In this document: piece by piece, positions 34,508-42,971 of the stretch | Layout of the letters: each line of letters opens with the position of its first letter | Position numbering within the stretch: the stretch's first letter is position 1 | Source of the DNA: Pseudomonas fluorescens | GTDB taxonomy: Bacteria > Pseudomonadota > Gammaproteobacteria > Pseudomonadales > Pseudomonadaceae | DNA: 64,000 nt | Direction of reading: 5' to 3' | Assembly: GCF_902497745.1 (NCBI RefSeq) | Contig: NZ_CABVHJ010000008.1 | Location: 140,929 to 204,928 of the forward strand | The notes under the pieces: model-generated | What the model was told of the DNA's origin: nothing | The model's database searches: none | Seen by the model: the letters and a program-made list of their open reading frames with translations, nothing else | Translations under genes and position numbers: made by a program

Positions 34508-34896
34508 AGTTCGTCCTTCTCAAGGTCGGTGGTGTCCTGCAACAGAGCCTCCAGCTTGCGCTGGACAACCTGGCGTCGAACCCAGTCGGCGGCCGCGTAG
34601 GCCTCCTCTTTCAGTTCCACGGTGTTCGGCGGCAGGAAGCGCCGATAAACCAGGCGTTGCTGATATTCCACGGTCACCAGGCTGCCCCAGCGCGCGTCGG
34701 GCCGCTCGCGCACCACCAGGTTGAAATCCATCCGGCTGGTGTCGCGCAGGCGTTCACTGAACGAGTAGTAAAAGTCGTGACCGATGTGCGAGATCGTGTC
34801 ATCGACGATGAAACCCATCATTTCGTCTTCTTCACCGGCCTGGGCGCAGAGCGCCGCTAGGGTGAAGACCAGCGCGCACCACCATTGGCGAATCAT
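34504..34896 (-). CDS. csgE: Curli secretion gatekeeper CsgE
   Basis: A 130-residue exported protein. Signal peptide MIRQWWCALVFTLAALCAQA, then the CsgE core GFIVDDTISHIGHDFYYSF, DFNLVVRERPDARWGSLVTV and VYRRFLPP. CsgE caps the CsgG channel on the periplasmic side and gives substrate selectivity. Its ATG overlaps the stop of the pseudopilin-like gene upstream (ATGA), so csgE is translationally coupled to the secretion operon, an arrangement unlike the separate csgDEFG operon of E. coli. A much longer in-frame reading into the upstream gene was rejected. Confidence 0.92.
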   Translation of the reverse strand: MIRQWWCALVFTLAALCAQAGEEDEMMGFIVDDTISHIGHDFYYSFSERLRDTSRMDFNLVVRERPDARWGSLVTVEYQQRLVYRRFLPPNTVELKEEAYAAADWVRRQVVQRKLEALLQDTTDLEKDEL

Positions 34897-35432
34897 GGCT
34901 GCAACGCCTGTGGCAGATTCGACTGGCCTTTCGCCGGGCCATTGGTGCCGTCGAGGAAGGCTTTTTCGGCTACGAACTGCCAGTCCGAATAACGCTGCAT
35001 GCCTTCGAAATCCGACCACTGCGTCGGGAAGTCGGCCTGCTTCAACGGCAGCTCGGTCGAAGGACTGTTGAGGCCGGTGATGCGTCCATCGAAACCACGT
35101 TGCAATGCCCATTCACCCTGACCGATCGGGTCCGGATAGAGCTGACGCAGGTGATGCTTGGCCTCGGGAAAACGCTGATCTTCAAGCAGGTCCGCCAGTT
35201 CTTTCGGGTACTGCGCCAGCCCTGGCGAACTGCGGTAATAGCTGCGCAGCGCCTGTGCGTATTGGGTGCCGACCCAGAGCAACTGGCGTTCACGGTCGCG
35301 GCGCGAAGCGGTCGACCACAACTCGCCAGCACTGGCCAGGCCCATGCCCATCACTACGATCAGGAACAGCACGCCGAGGTAGGTGAAGCCACCCTGCTGC
35401 GCGCGGTTACCACTCGGAATACTGGCTGCCAT
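34893..35432 (-). CDS. Atypical minor pseudopilin lacking Glu5
   Basis: A 179-residue protein with a prepilin-like N-terminus: a short basic leader ending in Gly, then FTYLGVLFLIVVMGMGLA. Position +5 is Gly rather than the Glu of standard pilins, as seen in tip-type minor pseudopilins such as GspK. The body contains YPKELADLLEDQRFP and LRQLYPDPIG, the same layout as the next two pseudopilins, so it likely joins the pseudopilus tip. The ATG at 35432 has GGGAGGG 6 bp upstream and overlaps the end of the preceding gene by 26 bp. Confidence 0.72.
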   Translation of the reverse strand: MAASIPSGNRAQQGGFTYLGVLFLIVVMGMGLASAGELWSTASRRDRERQLLWVGTQYAQALRSYYRSSPGLAQYPKELADLLEDQRFPEAKHHLRQLYPDPIGQGEWALQRGFDGRITGLNSPSTELPLKQADFPTQWSDFEGMQRYSDWQFVAEKAFLDGTNGPAKGQSNLPQALQP

Positions 35433-35781
35433 CACGCGCCCTCCCGGTAGCACCGCTTTTGATATCCGCCACACCGCCGGCGACGCCGTCCGGTGGCGCG
35501 ATCAGCACCCACTGGTCTTTGCGTTCGGTGATCGGATCGAGTGGTGCGTTGCGCAGGTAACGTTGTTCGATCAGTTGCTCGATGGAATCCGGATAACGCC
35601 CGGTGTCGCCGTAGAAGTGATCCAGCGCCTCGCGCATCGCCGACAGGCTCTGGCGCAGGGTGGTTTCCTTCGACGCTTCAAGGCTGTTGAAGTAGCGCGG
35701 CAGCGCGATGGTCATCAGCGTGGCGATGATCGCCATCACCACCATCAGCTCCAGCAAGGTAAAACCTTTTTCCCGGCGCAT
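35407..35781 (-). CDS. Pseudopilin (GspG/GspH-like)
   Basis: A 124-residue pseudopilin. MRREKG followed by FTLLELMVVMAIIATLMTIA is a canonical prepilin peptidase site with Glu5. The body has YPDSIEQLIEQRYLRNAPLDPITE, the GspG-like layout with a proline-rich loop, but it lacks the usual calcium-binding end of the main GspG at 55724. The ATG at 35781 is chosen; a GTG at 35790 overlapping the previous stop (GTGA) is equally possible. A prepilin peptidase is not in the window, so PilD would act from elsewhere. Confidence 0.8.
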   Translation of the reverse strand: MRREKGFTLLELMVVMAIIATLMTIALPRYFNSLEASKETTLRQSLSAMREALDHFYGDTGRYPDSIEQLIEQRYLRNAPLDPITERKDQWVLIAPPDGVAGGVADIKSGATGRARDGSQYSEW

Positions 35782-35786
35782 GAGGT

Positions 35787-36260
35787 TCACCACTCGCGGT
35801 AGGCGATGCCGTTGAGGCCCTTGCCCCGGGCGTGGGAATAGACGTCGAACACGTCCTCGCCATCGCGCGGGTTTTGAGCCGAACTGTTGTAGGCGCGTAC
35901 GCCCCAACCCCCTTCGTCATCACGTTTGGCCGGCACCAGCGGATCGCGCGGGATGCGGCGTAAAAAGTAGAACTTGGCGCCCTTGGCGCTGCGCACATCG
36001 CGCACGCCTTCGACCAGTACTTGCAGGTTCGGCGGGTAGCCGCTGCTGTTCAGCGACTTCTCGATGTAACCGGCATCGAAGGCACGCTTGTAGGCGTCGA
36101 TGCCATCGCGAATCTGGTACAGCGCGTTGCGCAACTCCTGCTCTTTGCCACGCCGCACCAGGGTCTCGGTCAGTGGCGCGGCCATGCTCGCCAACAGGCC
36201 GATCAGGGCCAGCGTCACCACGACTTCGATCAGGCTGAAACCGCGTTGGGAGGCGTTCAT
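35787..36260 (-). CDS. Pseudopilin (GspG-like minor)
   Basis: A 157-residue pseudopilin with leader MNASQRG and helix FSLIEVVVTLALIGLLASMA carrying Glu5. The rest has the GspG-type pattern QELRNALYQIRDGIDAYKRA, GYPPNLQVLVEGV, FLRRIPRDPLVP and a C-terminal YSHARGKGLNGIAY. It overlaps the secretin stop by a few bases. Three successive pseudopilins here plus GspG at 55724 would give a complete pseudopilus with minor subunits. Confidence 0.8.
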   Translation of the reverse strand: MNASQRGFSLIEVVVTLALIGLLASMAAPLTETLVRRGKEQELRNALYQIRDGIDAYKRAFDAGYIEKSLNSSGYPPNLQVLVEGVRDVRSAKGAKFYFLRRIPRDPLVPAKRDDEGGWGVRAYNSSAQNPRDGEDVFDVYSHARGKGLNGIAYREW

Positions 36261-36262
36261 GA

Positions 36263-38110
36263 TCAAGGCTTCTCGACGGTGACACGGGTGGTGGCCACGG
36301 CCGACTCACCGACGGCACGCGGCTGCGCGGCAGGCGATGGCATCACATAGCTCTGCGAACGATCCGGGGCCTGAATGTGCATGCTGGTTTCAGTGCCGGT
36401 GGAGAATTCCATGTCCGACGGGCTCTGGTACGGCAGGTTGCGCACGATCCGCGGGGTGATCGACAGCACCAGTTCGGATTTGCCGACGGTGTCTTTGTTG
36501 CTGCCGAATAGCCGGCCAAGGCCTGGAATATCGCCAAGGCCCGGAATCTTGTTGCCGGTGGCGCCGTGGTCATTGCGCATCAGCCCGGCGAGGATCTGCG
36601 TTTCGCCGTCGTGCAGGCGCAGCGAGGTTTGCGCGTTGCGGGTGTCGACCTGTACCGGGATCGTGCCCTGACGGGTCGGCTCCAGCGGCGTCGCATTACT
36701 CACTTCCAAGGCGATCTTGATCGCCACTTCGTTGTTCAGGTGCACGGTCGGTTGCACTTCGAGTTTCAGACCGACATCCAGGTAAGTGACGCTCTCAGTG
36801 ATCACCGGGCCTTGCGTCGACGGCACCGAAGTCGCGCTGATGATCGGCACGCGCTGACCGATGTGGATGCGCGCCTGCTCACGGTTGCTCACACGAATCA
36901 CCGGGCTGGCGAGGGTGTTGATGTCATTGTCCTGCGCGTTGATCTTGGCTTGCGGCGACGGCGAGATCGAAATCCGGCTGGAATTGATGCCTTTCAGTTG
37001 ATCAAGCAGGGTCACCGCCGAACCGTCGCTGTTTACCACGCCGAAGGTGTTCGGCCATTGCAGCCCAAGGTCGAGAATGCGCTGGGTGGCGACTTCCATC
37101 ACTTCCACTTCGAGCACCACTTCCGGGTTGGACTGGTCTTGCGACTGCAGGAGTTTCTCGGCCATGCGCACGGCGTCTTCGGTGTCGCGCATGGTCAGGG
37201 TGTTGAGGCGTTCGTCGACGAACACGTCACGGGTCTTGAGCATGGTTTTGACCATGTTCAGCGCGGTGTTGGCGTCGATGCTGGTCAGGTAGAAGGTGCG
37301 CATCACCAGTTCCTGGTAATCCTTCACTTTCTGCGGCGAATCCGGGTAGATCAGCAAGGTGTTTTCGTTCACCACTTTCTGGTGCAACTGGTTCTGTTGC
37401 AGCAGCAGGGTCACGGCGTCTTCAATGCGCACGTCACGCACGAAGATCGTCGCTTTCATGTCTGGGCGCAGGTCTTTGTCGAAGATGAAATTGAGCCCGG
37501 CGACCTGCGACAGCACTTCAAAAATGGTCTTGAGGTTGGCGTCGCGAAATTCCAGGGTTACCGGGCGATCGAGCTTGGTGCGCAGTTGCGGATAGGCAAT
37601 CACGTTGCGGCTCTGCACCAGACGAATGTTGCCTTGCAGCGCCAGCGCGCCTTCGTTGTTGGGGTCGAGTTCGAGGATCTGTTTGACCTGGCGATCAGCG
37701 CCGTAGATGTCGCCGCGACGCAGGTCGCCACGGGCCAGTTCCAGTTTCTCGTCCATGCTGCGCAGGTAGTCCATCTGCTTCAGGGCATCCTGAGCGCGGC
37801 GGTTGTTCGGTTCGATGGTCAGCACGCGGTTGTAGGCCACCCGCGCCGAAGCGAAGTCGCGGCGCGAGCGGTCAGTGTCGCCGGTCGTCAGCAACGCGGT
37901 GATGGCCTTGGCCCGACCGCTGTTGAGCAGCAAGTGCAGCTCGGTGTCCCGTGGGTTTTCGCGCAGGCCTTCCTCGACCCGGGCCAGCCCCGCCTCGTAC
38001 TGACCCTGTTCAATCAGGTCGGTGGCTTCCTTGTTGGCCACTTGTGCAGAACTGCACGCGGCCAGCCCGGCACACAGGCCCAGGCTCATCAGCAAACGGG
38101 AACGGTTCAT
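36263..38110 (-). CDS. gspD: Secretin GspD-like lipoprotein with N-terminal TPR repeats
   Basis: A 615-residue outer-membrane secretin. Lipobox LAAC with Cys19 means it self-pilots. Residues 25-165 read as TPR repeats (IEQGQYEAGLARVEEGLREN, FASARVAYNRVLTIEPNNRR). A secretin N0/STN-like domain follows near 185-245 (VTLEFRDANLKTIFEVLSQV), then an N1 domain, and the secretin barrel at about 370-545 (VASPVIRVSNREQARIHIG-like, VPIISATS, EVQPTVHLNN, GLMRNDHGATGNKIPGLGDI). TPR-secretins of this shape occur in type IV-pilus-like type II systems rather than in the classical Xcp/Out family. It overlaps the PilP-like gene upstream and the pseudopilin gene downstream. Confidence 0.87.
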   Translation of the reverse strand: MNRSRLLMSLGLCAGLAACSSAQVANKEATDLIEQGQYEAGLARVEEGLRENPRDTELHLLLNSGRAKAITALLTTGDTDRSRRDFASARVAYNRVLTIEPNNRRAQDALKQMDYLRSMDEKLELARGDLRRGDIYGADRQVKQILELDPNNEGALALQGNIRLVQSRNVIAYPQLRTKLDRPVTLEFRDANLKTIFEVLSQVAGLNFIFDKDLRPDMKATIFVRDVRIEDAVTLLLQQNQLHQKVVNENTLLIYPDSPQKVKDYQELVMRTFYLTSIDANTALNMVKTMLKTRDVFVDERLNTLTMRDTEDAVRMAEKLLQSQDQSNPEVVLEVEVMEVATQRILDLGLQWPNTFGVVNSDGSAVTLLDQLKGINSSRISISPSPQAKINAQDNDINTLASPVIRVSNREQARIHIGQRVPIISATSVPSTQGPVITESVTYLDVGLKLEVQPTVHLNNEVAIKIALEVSNATPLEPTRQGTIPVQVDTRNAQTSLRLHDGETQILAGLMRNDHGATGNKIPGLGDIPGLGRLFGSNKDTVGKSELVLSITPRIVRNLPYQSPSDMEFSTGTETSMHIQAPDRSQSYVMPSPAAQPRAVGESAVATTRVTVEKP

Positions 38111-38619
38111 TGCGTACTCCCCACAGACAGGGTCTGCGACAAATGCAAAGGCAGGTAGACCAGGCTCAATTCCAGATCGGAAATGCCGGTGATCTTCCAG
38201 GTGTCGTCGATCACATCCCCGTTGCGCACGACGTAGATCTTTTCGCCGTTCTGCAAAAACACTTGCAGATCGCTGCGGTCATGCAGCCTGCCGACGAACT
38301 GAAAAGGCACCGGTGGCAGGCTCGGGGCTTGCACCACTGTTGCTGGATTGATGGCAATTTCGGTGACCGTGGCCAGGGTCGGCGCGGCCTTCCAGGATTT
38401 GGCCGCGAACAAGTCGCCGGCCGGGCTCAAGTCCTTGATCGACGCATCCTTGGCCTTGGCGGTGCTGGCCGGCAGCGCGCCCCGGGTTTTCCCCGGCGTG
38501 GCGACGGCGACTTCGTTGGAATCGGCGTCTTCGCTTGGCGAGAAATATTCCGGCAACCACGCCAGCGCAGTAGCTACGCCGAAGAATGCCAACCAACCTG
38601 TCACGCGCTTGGTATTCAT
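38107..38619 (-). CDS. Inner-membrane secretion protein, PilP/GspC-like
   Basis: A 170-residue protein with one N-terminal membrane helix (VTGWLAFFGVATALAWLP), a low-complexity linker, and a C-terminal beta domain FVGRLHDRSDLQVFLQNGEK, then VVRNGDVIDDTWKITGIS. That domain resembles the PilP/GspC HR region that docks with the secretin N-domains. Its position just upstream of the secretin gene supports the role. ATG 38619 overlaps the previous stop (TGATG). Confidence 0.65.
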   Translation of the reverse strand: MNTKRVTGWLAFFGVATALAWLPEYFSPSEDADSNEVAVATPGKTRGALPASTAKAKDASIKDLSPAGDLFAAKSWKAAPTLATVTEIAINPATVVQAPSLPPVPFQFVGRLHDRSDLQVFLQNGEKIYVVRNGDVIDDTWKITGISDLELSLVYLPLHLSQTLSVGSTQ

Positions 38620-39167
38620 CACGACCTCGACAGGTAAAGGGTCATACGGATCCGGCCATTGAGGTCGGTGTCGCCAATCTTCTTGCGTTGCAACTCGAGG
38701 TCTTCCACCACCACCGCCGGCAACTGACCAAGCAAGGCATGCAGAAAGCGGCGCAGTTGCGGGTAGCTGCCGCGCACTGGCAAGAGGATCTGATAACGCG
38801 CCAGATGGGTTTTCGGGTCGACGCCGAGGGCGTATTCGCCGCGCGCCAGGGTGATGTGTTCTTGCGCTGCGAGGGCGTAGATGCGGTCGATGGCGACGGT
38901 GGCTTGCGGTTGCGCCGGCAGTTTGTTGCGGAAGTCGTCGAGCTGACGCTGTGGCACCACCGGCGGCGCGATGCTGCCGTCTTCAACCTTGGCCAGATAC
39001 GCGCTCGCTTCCCGAGTCTGCAGGCTGATGTGCTGCAACGATTGCCAGCCCGGCAGCAAGCCACCCAGTGCCCAAGCCACGGCGACCAGCAGCAATGCCA
39101 GCCCGGCGAGGCCCGGAATGCCGAGGCCTTGCAGGTATTCGTGGACGATCAGTCTAGGGATTCGCAT
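38619..39167 (-). CDS. PilO/GspM-like inner-membrane assembly protein
   Basis: A 182-residue bitopic protein: one membrane helix (GIPGLAGLALLLVAVAWALG), a coiled coil (SLQHISLQTREASAYLAKVE) and a ferredoxin-like periplasmic domain with LPVRGSYPQLRRFLHALLGQ, the PilO/MshJ pattern. PilO-like proteins pair with PilN to link the cytoplasmic motor to the secretin. ATG 39167 has GGGAG upstream and overlaps the end of the PilN-like gene by 14 bp. Confidence 0.72.
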   Translation of the reverse strand: MRIPRLIVHEYLQGLGIPGLAGLALLLVAVAWALGGLLPGWQSLQHISLQTREASAYLAKVEDGSIAPPVVPQRQLDDFRNKLPAQPQATVAIDRIYALAAQEHITLARGEYALGVDPKTHLARYQILLPVRGSYPQLRRFLHALLGQLPAVVVEDLELQRKKIGDTDLNGRIRMTLYLSRS

Positions 39168-39699
39168 CGCCAATCTCCCAAGTCGCCGACAGGTTGAATT
39201 GCACCGGTTGCTCCGGCGATTTGACGACGATTTCGTGGCTCAGCAGCGACACGTCGGACAGCTCGTCGCTGGCTTCCAGACGTTTGTGGAAGTCGAGCAT
39301 CGCTTGCAGATCTCGTGCTTCGGCGCTGATGCGTACCTGGCCTTTGCGTGCATCCGAGGTCAAGGTCAGCAGCGCGACGTCATCGCGCGGCATCGCTTCG
39401 AGCATGGCGAACAGGCGTTCCCAAGGCCGGCGCAGTTGCTGCGAGACCTTGCGCATCTCGGCGAGATTTGCCGCTTGCTCGCGGGTTTCCGCCGGGCTCA
39501 GAGTGGACTTGGCAGCGCTGTCGCCGGTGAGCTGACGCTGGGTGGTTTGCAGGTGGCCTTGTTGCTGTTCGGTGTGCGCGTCGAGGTGCTGTTGCACGCC
39601 GAAGCACAGCAGCGCCAGCAGCACACCGCCGCCGAGCAGGCTCCAGCCCAACGGGCCGGAACGCGGACGCGGCTGAAAGTCGAGATTGAGCGCGCGCAT
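39154..39699 (-). CDS. PilN-like inner-membrane assembly protein
   Basis: A 181-residue bitopic protein starting MRALNLDFQPRPRSG, close to the short INLLP-type tail by which PilN binds PilM. A membrane helix (GWSLLGGGVLLALLCFGV), a coiled coil and a periplasmic domain (DVALLTLTSDARKGQVRISA) follow. It would correspond to the C-terminal half of GspL, which is split in this system into PilM-like and PilN-like parts. The ATG lies 1 bp after the stop of the PilM-like gene. Confidence 0.7.
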   Translation of the reverse strand: MRALNLDFQPRPRSGPLGWSLLGGGVLLALLCFGVQQHLDAHTEQQQGHLQTTQRQLTGDSAAKSTLSPAETREQAANLAEMRKVSQQLRRPWERLFAMLEAMPRDDVALLTLTSDARKGQVRISAEARDLQAMLDFHKRLEASDELSDVSLLSHEIVVKSPEQPVQFNLSATWEIGDANP

Positions 39700-39700
39700 G

Positions 39701-40504
39701 TCAGGCCACCGCCCGGGACATGACGTACAAGCCGTCACGCACGTTCATCGCGTCGTCTTCAAGGGTGCGCAGTTGCACGCCCGCCACGTCCGGATGCGCA
39801 TCGAGGCGCGCCGGCGCATGCAGATAAACGTTGAACGCGCGTTCGCTGGTCGAGGCTTGCAGCTGGCGTTCGCGACCGATCAGGGCATTCAACGCGGCAT
39901 CGCTGTCGCTGCCGCCCACTGAGCGCACACCGGCCCAGCGCCCTTCCCTTGCGAGCAACAACACGCTGCGTTGCGGCTCGGCGACGACAAACAGGAAGTC
40001 GCCGGCATCGAGGCTTTTGTCGAAGCGGTTGAACGCCGCCATCAGGTACGGCTGCACCGAGCGCAGGCGCAAACCGCGACCGCTGACCAGCACCCGCAAG
40101 CGCTCAAGCAACTCTTGCGGCAAGGCACTGGCGATGCGGTCGTAACCGGCCGGCTCAGCAGACAGCACCAGACTCCACGGCTGGGTCGGCGCGCCAAACA
40201 GGTCTTCAAAACACAGTTGGGCAAAGCCACGCAGTTCCTCAGGGCTGCTGATCTGCGCGCTCCACGGCACCAGGCAGAAGCGGCTGAAGTGGCCGGAGAT
40301 GACCACACTCAATTCGGCACCGGCGCGGGCGTGTTCACCGAGCAGGCGATCGAGGGTGTCCAGCGCCACCGCGTAGCTCTGGAAGCCTTCGTCGATGTAC
40401 CCGACGCTGCCCAGCCACAGGGTGTCGCTGCCGCGCCGTTGACCGAGGCCAACACCGCTGGCGCCGAGCACGGCGACAAAACGCTCACGCGATAAAAGTG
40501 ACAC
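39701..40504 (-). CDS. PilM/GspL-like cytoplasmic actin-fold protein
   Basis: A 267-residue protein with traits of the PilM / GspL cytoplasmic domain: an opening strand FVAVLGASGVGLGQRRG, the middle LSVVISGHFSRFCLVPWSA, which is the conserved substrate-pocket pattern of these actin-like folds, and a late FLFVVAEPQRSVLLLAREG. It is shorter than PilM (about 350). The start is a GTG at 40504 with GGAGGAG 7 bp upstream, inside the end of gspE; a longer frame lacks this. It links the ATPase to the PilN/PilO-like pair. Confidence 0.65.
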   Translation of the reverse strand: MSLLSRERFVAVLGASGVGLGQRRGSDTLWLGSVGYIDEGFQSYAVALDTLDRLLGEHARAGAELSVVISGHFSRFCLVPWSAQISSPEELRGFAQLCFEDLFGAPTQPWSLVLSAEPAGYDRIASALPQELLERLRVLVSGRGLRLRSVQPYLMAAFNRFDKSLDAGDFLFVVAEPQRSVLLLAREGRWAGVRSVGGSDSDAALNALIGRERQLQASTSERAFNVYLHAPARLDAHPDVAGVQLRTLEDDAMNVRDGLYVMSRAVA

Positions 40505-42206
40505 GATTGATCTCCTCCAGCGTGGTGCGACCTTGTTCCACCAGCTCCAGCGCCGATTCGCGCAGCAGGCGCAAACCACGGGCGCAGGCCAGGGCTTTGA
40601 TTTGTTTGATCGGTTGGCGCTCGACGATCATCTGGCGCAGTTCGTCATCGAGGTGCAGCAGCTCGGCAATCGCCGTGCGCCCGCGATAGCCGCTGCCCCG
40701 GCAATGGCCGCAGCCTTTGCCGTGGACGAAGTGGTAATGGTCGACTTTCTGTGGATCGAGGCCTGAGGCGCGCAGCTCTTCATCGCTTGGATTGACCGGC
40801 GCGCTGCAACTGGCACACACCAGCCGGATCAGCCGCTGGGCGAGAATCGCGTTGAGCGCCGAGACCAGGCTGTAGGGGTCGATTTCCATTTGCGTGAAGC
40901 GGCCAATCACGTCGAAAACGTTGTTGGCGTGGATGGTGGTGAACACCAAGTGTCCGGTGAGTGCCGATTGCACGGCGATCTGCGCGGTGTCCGGGTCACG
41001 GATTTCGCCGACCATGATCTTGTCCGGGTCGTGGCGCAAGATCGAGCGCAGCCCCCGGGCGAAGGTCAGGCCTTTTTTCTCGTTGACCGGGATTTGCAGT
41101 ACCCCCGGCAATTGATATTCGACCGGGTCTTCGATGGTGATGATCTTGTCCACGCCATGGTTGATCTCGGTGATCATCGCGTACAGCGTGGTGGTCTTGC
41201 CGCTGCCGGTCGGGCCGGTCACAAGGACCATTCCATAAGGTTCGGCGGCGAGGCGGCGCAACTGGCGCAGGGTTTCGTCTTCAAAACCCAGCGCCTGCAA
41301 TTGCACGCCGCAGACCTTGTCGGCCAGATCCTGTTTGTCGAGCACCCGCAGCACCGCGTCTTCGCCGAAGATGCTCGGCATGATCGACACGCGAAAATCG
41401 ATCTGGCGGCCGCTGATACCGATCTTGAAGCGACCGTCCTGCGGCACGCGTTTTTCGCCGATGTCCAGTTCAGCCATGACCTTGACCCGCGAGATCACCT
41501 GCTCGGCGAACTCATTGCCCTGGACTTTGCTGATGTTGTTGAGCACGCCGTCAATGCGGTACTTGATCACCAGACCGTGGCCGGTGGTGCCGAGGTGGAT
41601 GTCGCTGGCGTGCATTTTCAGCGCGTCATAGAGGGTCGAGTTGACCAGTTTCACCACGCTGCTGGCGTCTTCGCTGATGCTGGTCAGCGACAGGCTTTGC
41701 AGGGTATCGATTTCGTTGTGGGTGTCGCCTTGGGCGTTCAGCGATTCGACCGCGTGGAAGCTTTCTTCGTGACGGGCCAGATAGGCCTTGAGGTCATCGG
41801 CGTGCACCAGATGCAGCGGCGCGCCGTGCAGGCAATCGTCGATCCAGGCCAAGCGCGACGGGTCGAAGGGGTCGGCAAATACGCCGATCACTTCGTCGTT
41901 GTGGCGCAGCAGGATGAATTCACGTTTCAGGCATTGAGCGAGGGTGACCCGGTCGAAAACCGGCGTCGCGGCAAACAGGCTGTCGGTGTCGAGCACCGGG
42001 TAATGCAGGGTGGCGCCGAGGGTGTGAATGAACGGCATCGGCGCCAGTTCACAGAGTACGCCGAGGGCTTCAAGCACGCGTTCGCCAGAGGTGGCGGCCC
42101 GCGCCCGGGCCTGGGACAACTGCTCGCTGGAAAAGTATTCACTGGAAAAGCGCTCGGGGGCGCATTCGGCCAGCAGCGGTTCGACGACAACGGACAGACG
42201 TTCCAT
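40485..42206 (-). CDS. gspE: Type II secretion ATPase GspE
   Basis: A 573-residue hexameric motor ATPase. After an N-terminal GspE_N region it has Walker A GPTGSGKTTT near residue 331, the Asp box IITIEDPVEYQL, Walker B KIMVGEIRDPDTA, the His box LVFTTIHANN and a zinc site made by CASC and CGHC near 465-505. These are all diagnostic for GspE/PilB/MshE. The neighbours decide for a type II-like machine with pilus-type helper proteins. It lies 81 bp after the receiver gene and overlaps the PilM-like gene by 20 bp. Confidence 0.92.
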   Translation of the reverse strand: MERLSVVVEPLLAECAPERFSSEYFSSEQLSQARARAATSGERVLEALGVLCELAPMPFIHTLGATLHYPVLDTDSLFAATPVFDRVTLAQCLKREFILLRHNDEVIGVFADPFDPSRLAWIDDCLHGAPLHLVHADDLKAYLARHEESFHAVESLNAQGDTHNEIDTLQSLSLTSISEDASSVVKLVNSTLYDALKMHASDIHLGTTGHGLVIKYRIDGVLNNISKVQGNEFAEQVISRVKVMAELDIGEKRVPQDGRFKIGISGRQIDFRVSIMPSIFGEDAVLRVLDKQDLADKVCGVQLQALGFEDETLRQLRRLAAEPYGMVLVTGPTGSGKTTTLYAMITEINHGVDKIITIEDPVEYQLPGVLQIPVNEKKGLTFARGLRSILRHDPDKIMVGEIRDPDTAQIAVQSALTGHLVFTTIHANNVFDVIGRFTQMEIDPYSLVSALNAILAQRLIRLVCASCSAPVNPSDEELRASGLDPQKVDHYHFVHGKGCGHCRGSGYRGRTAIAELLHLDDELRQMIVERQPIKQIKALACARGLRLLRESALELVEQGRTTLEEINRVTFIA

Positions 42207-42287
42207 GGCTTGCTCTCCAACCGGGGCTTAGAGCCCTGTCGGCGCGGCAAACCTTGGCGGCAAGTGCCGGAACGTCTGTTCGCGCCA

Positions 42288-42818
42288 TTACTCCCCGGTG
42301 AGCATTTGATCGTCGTCCGGCGCCATGGGTCGCGACTGCCGTCGCCGATCCGCCAACACCCAACTGCCATCGTACAACTGCAACGGGAAGCTCTCGGTCC
42401 TGCTCTGGCGTCGTTCGACGAAACCCTCGGAAGGGTTTGCACCGGGTTTCGCTTCGCGCTTGAAGCCCAGAAGGTCGCAGACAGCTCGGGCCAGTTCCGC
42501 CAAAGGAAACGGTTTGAACAGGATGTGGCTGACCCCCAGTTGCCGCGCCCGCTCACAGACTTCAGCGGTCGGGTGACCCGTTATCAGCACAAAATGGCAC
42601 GTCCTGTTCTGGCGGACCGCGTCGAGCACCTCAAAGCCTTCCATATCAGGCAAGCGGTAATCGAACACCAGCACGTCGGGGGCAAAGGTTTCGGCCAGGC
42701 CGATTGCCGTCGCTCCGTCATGTGCAATCCGGACGTCCAGCCCCTGCGCCGACAGATAATCCTGAAGGTTCTGTGCAAGCAGCTGTTCGTCTTCGACAAC
42801 CAGTACTTTGTTAACCAA
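42288..42818 (-). CDS. Stand-alone receiver-domain response regulator
   Basis: A 176-residue protein with a CheY-like receiver (VLVVEDEQLL, phosphoacceptor D53 in VFDYRLPDMEG, LITGHPT, and the conserved Lys in LFKPFPLAEL). A 55-residue basic tail without a DNA-binding or enzymatic domain follows. As the first gene after the sigma-54 promoter of the secretion operon it may control the machine or an ATPase by protein contact. The cognate kinase is not adjacent; the MnxS-like kinases are candidates only by linkage. Confidence 0.83.
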   Translation of the reverse strand: MVNKVLVVEDEQLLAQNLQDYLSAQGLDVRIAHDGATAIGLAETFAPDVLVFDYRLPDMEGFEVLDAVRQNRTCHFVLITGHPTAEVCERARQLGVSHILFKPFPLAELARAVCDLLGFKREAKPGANPSEGFVERRQSRTESFPLQLYDGSWVLADRRRQSRPMAPDDDQMLTGE

Positions 42819-42883
42819 GGTCGACTCCTTGAAACAGCAGGTCCGATGACCCCGCCCTGAGAGTGCGCCTTACCATGGGTAAC

Positions 42884-42898
42884 GCACACTTCATGCCA
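42884..42898 (-). promoter_or_regulatory. Sigma-54 promoter for the secretion/curli-assembly operon
   Basis: The minus strand reads TGGCAT-GAAGT-GTGC with correct GG-N10-GC spacing, 66 bp before the ATG of the receiver gene. Upstream dyads are centred 82 and 124 bp before the -24 box. Confidence 0.65.
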
Positions 42899-42971
42899 GG
42901 CTGAGTGCCGGTAATTTTACGTCTTCATGTCCTTGAATTTAATGACAATGCCCGCTCGTCCCGGTACCCCG

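Noticed and set aside
34893..42206. Assignment of the secretion operon to an MSHA-type pilus
   Set aside because: Gene order has some MSHA flavour, but the linked GspG has the type II calcium-site end and no major MshA-like pilin or PilT is present. A pilus role is not fully excluded.
40890..42860. Long plus-strand open frame of 656 codons opposite gspE and the receiver gene
   Set aside because: It lies fully over genes with clear motifs on the other strand and has no recognisable domain. Long antisense frames are common in high-GC DNA. The same reasoning removes frames at 49025-50926, 52748-54718, 21224-22564 and 59226-61445.
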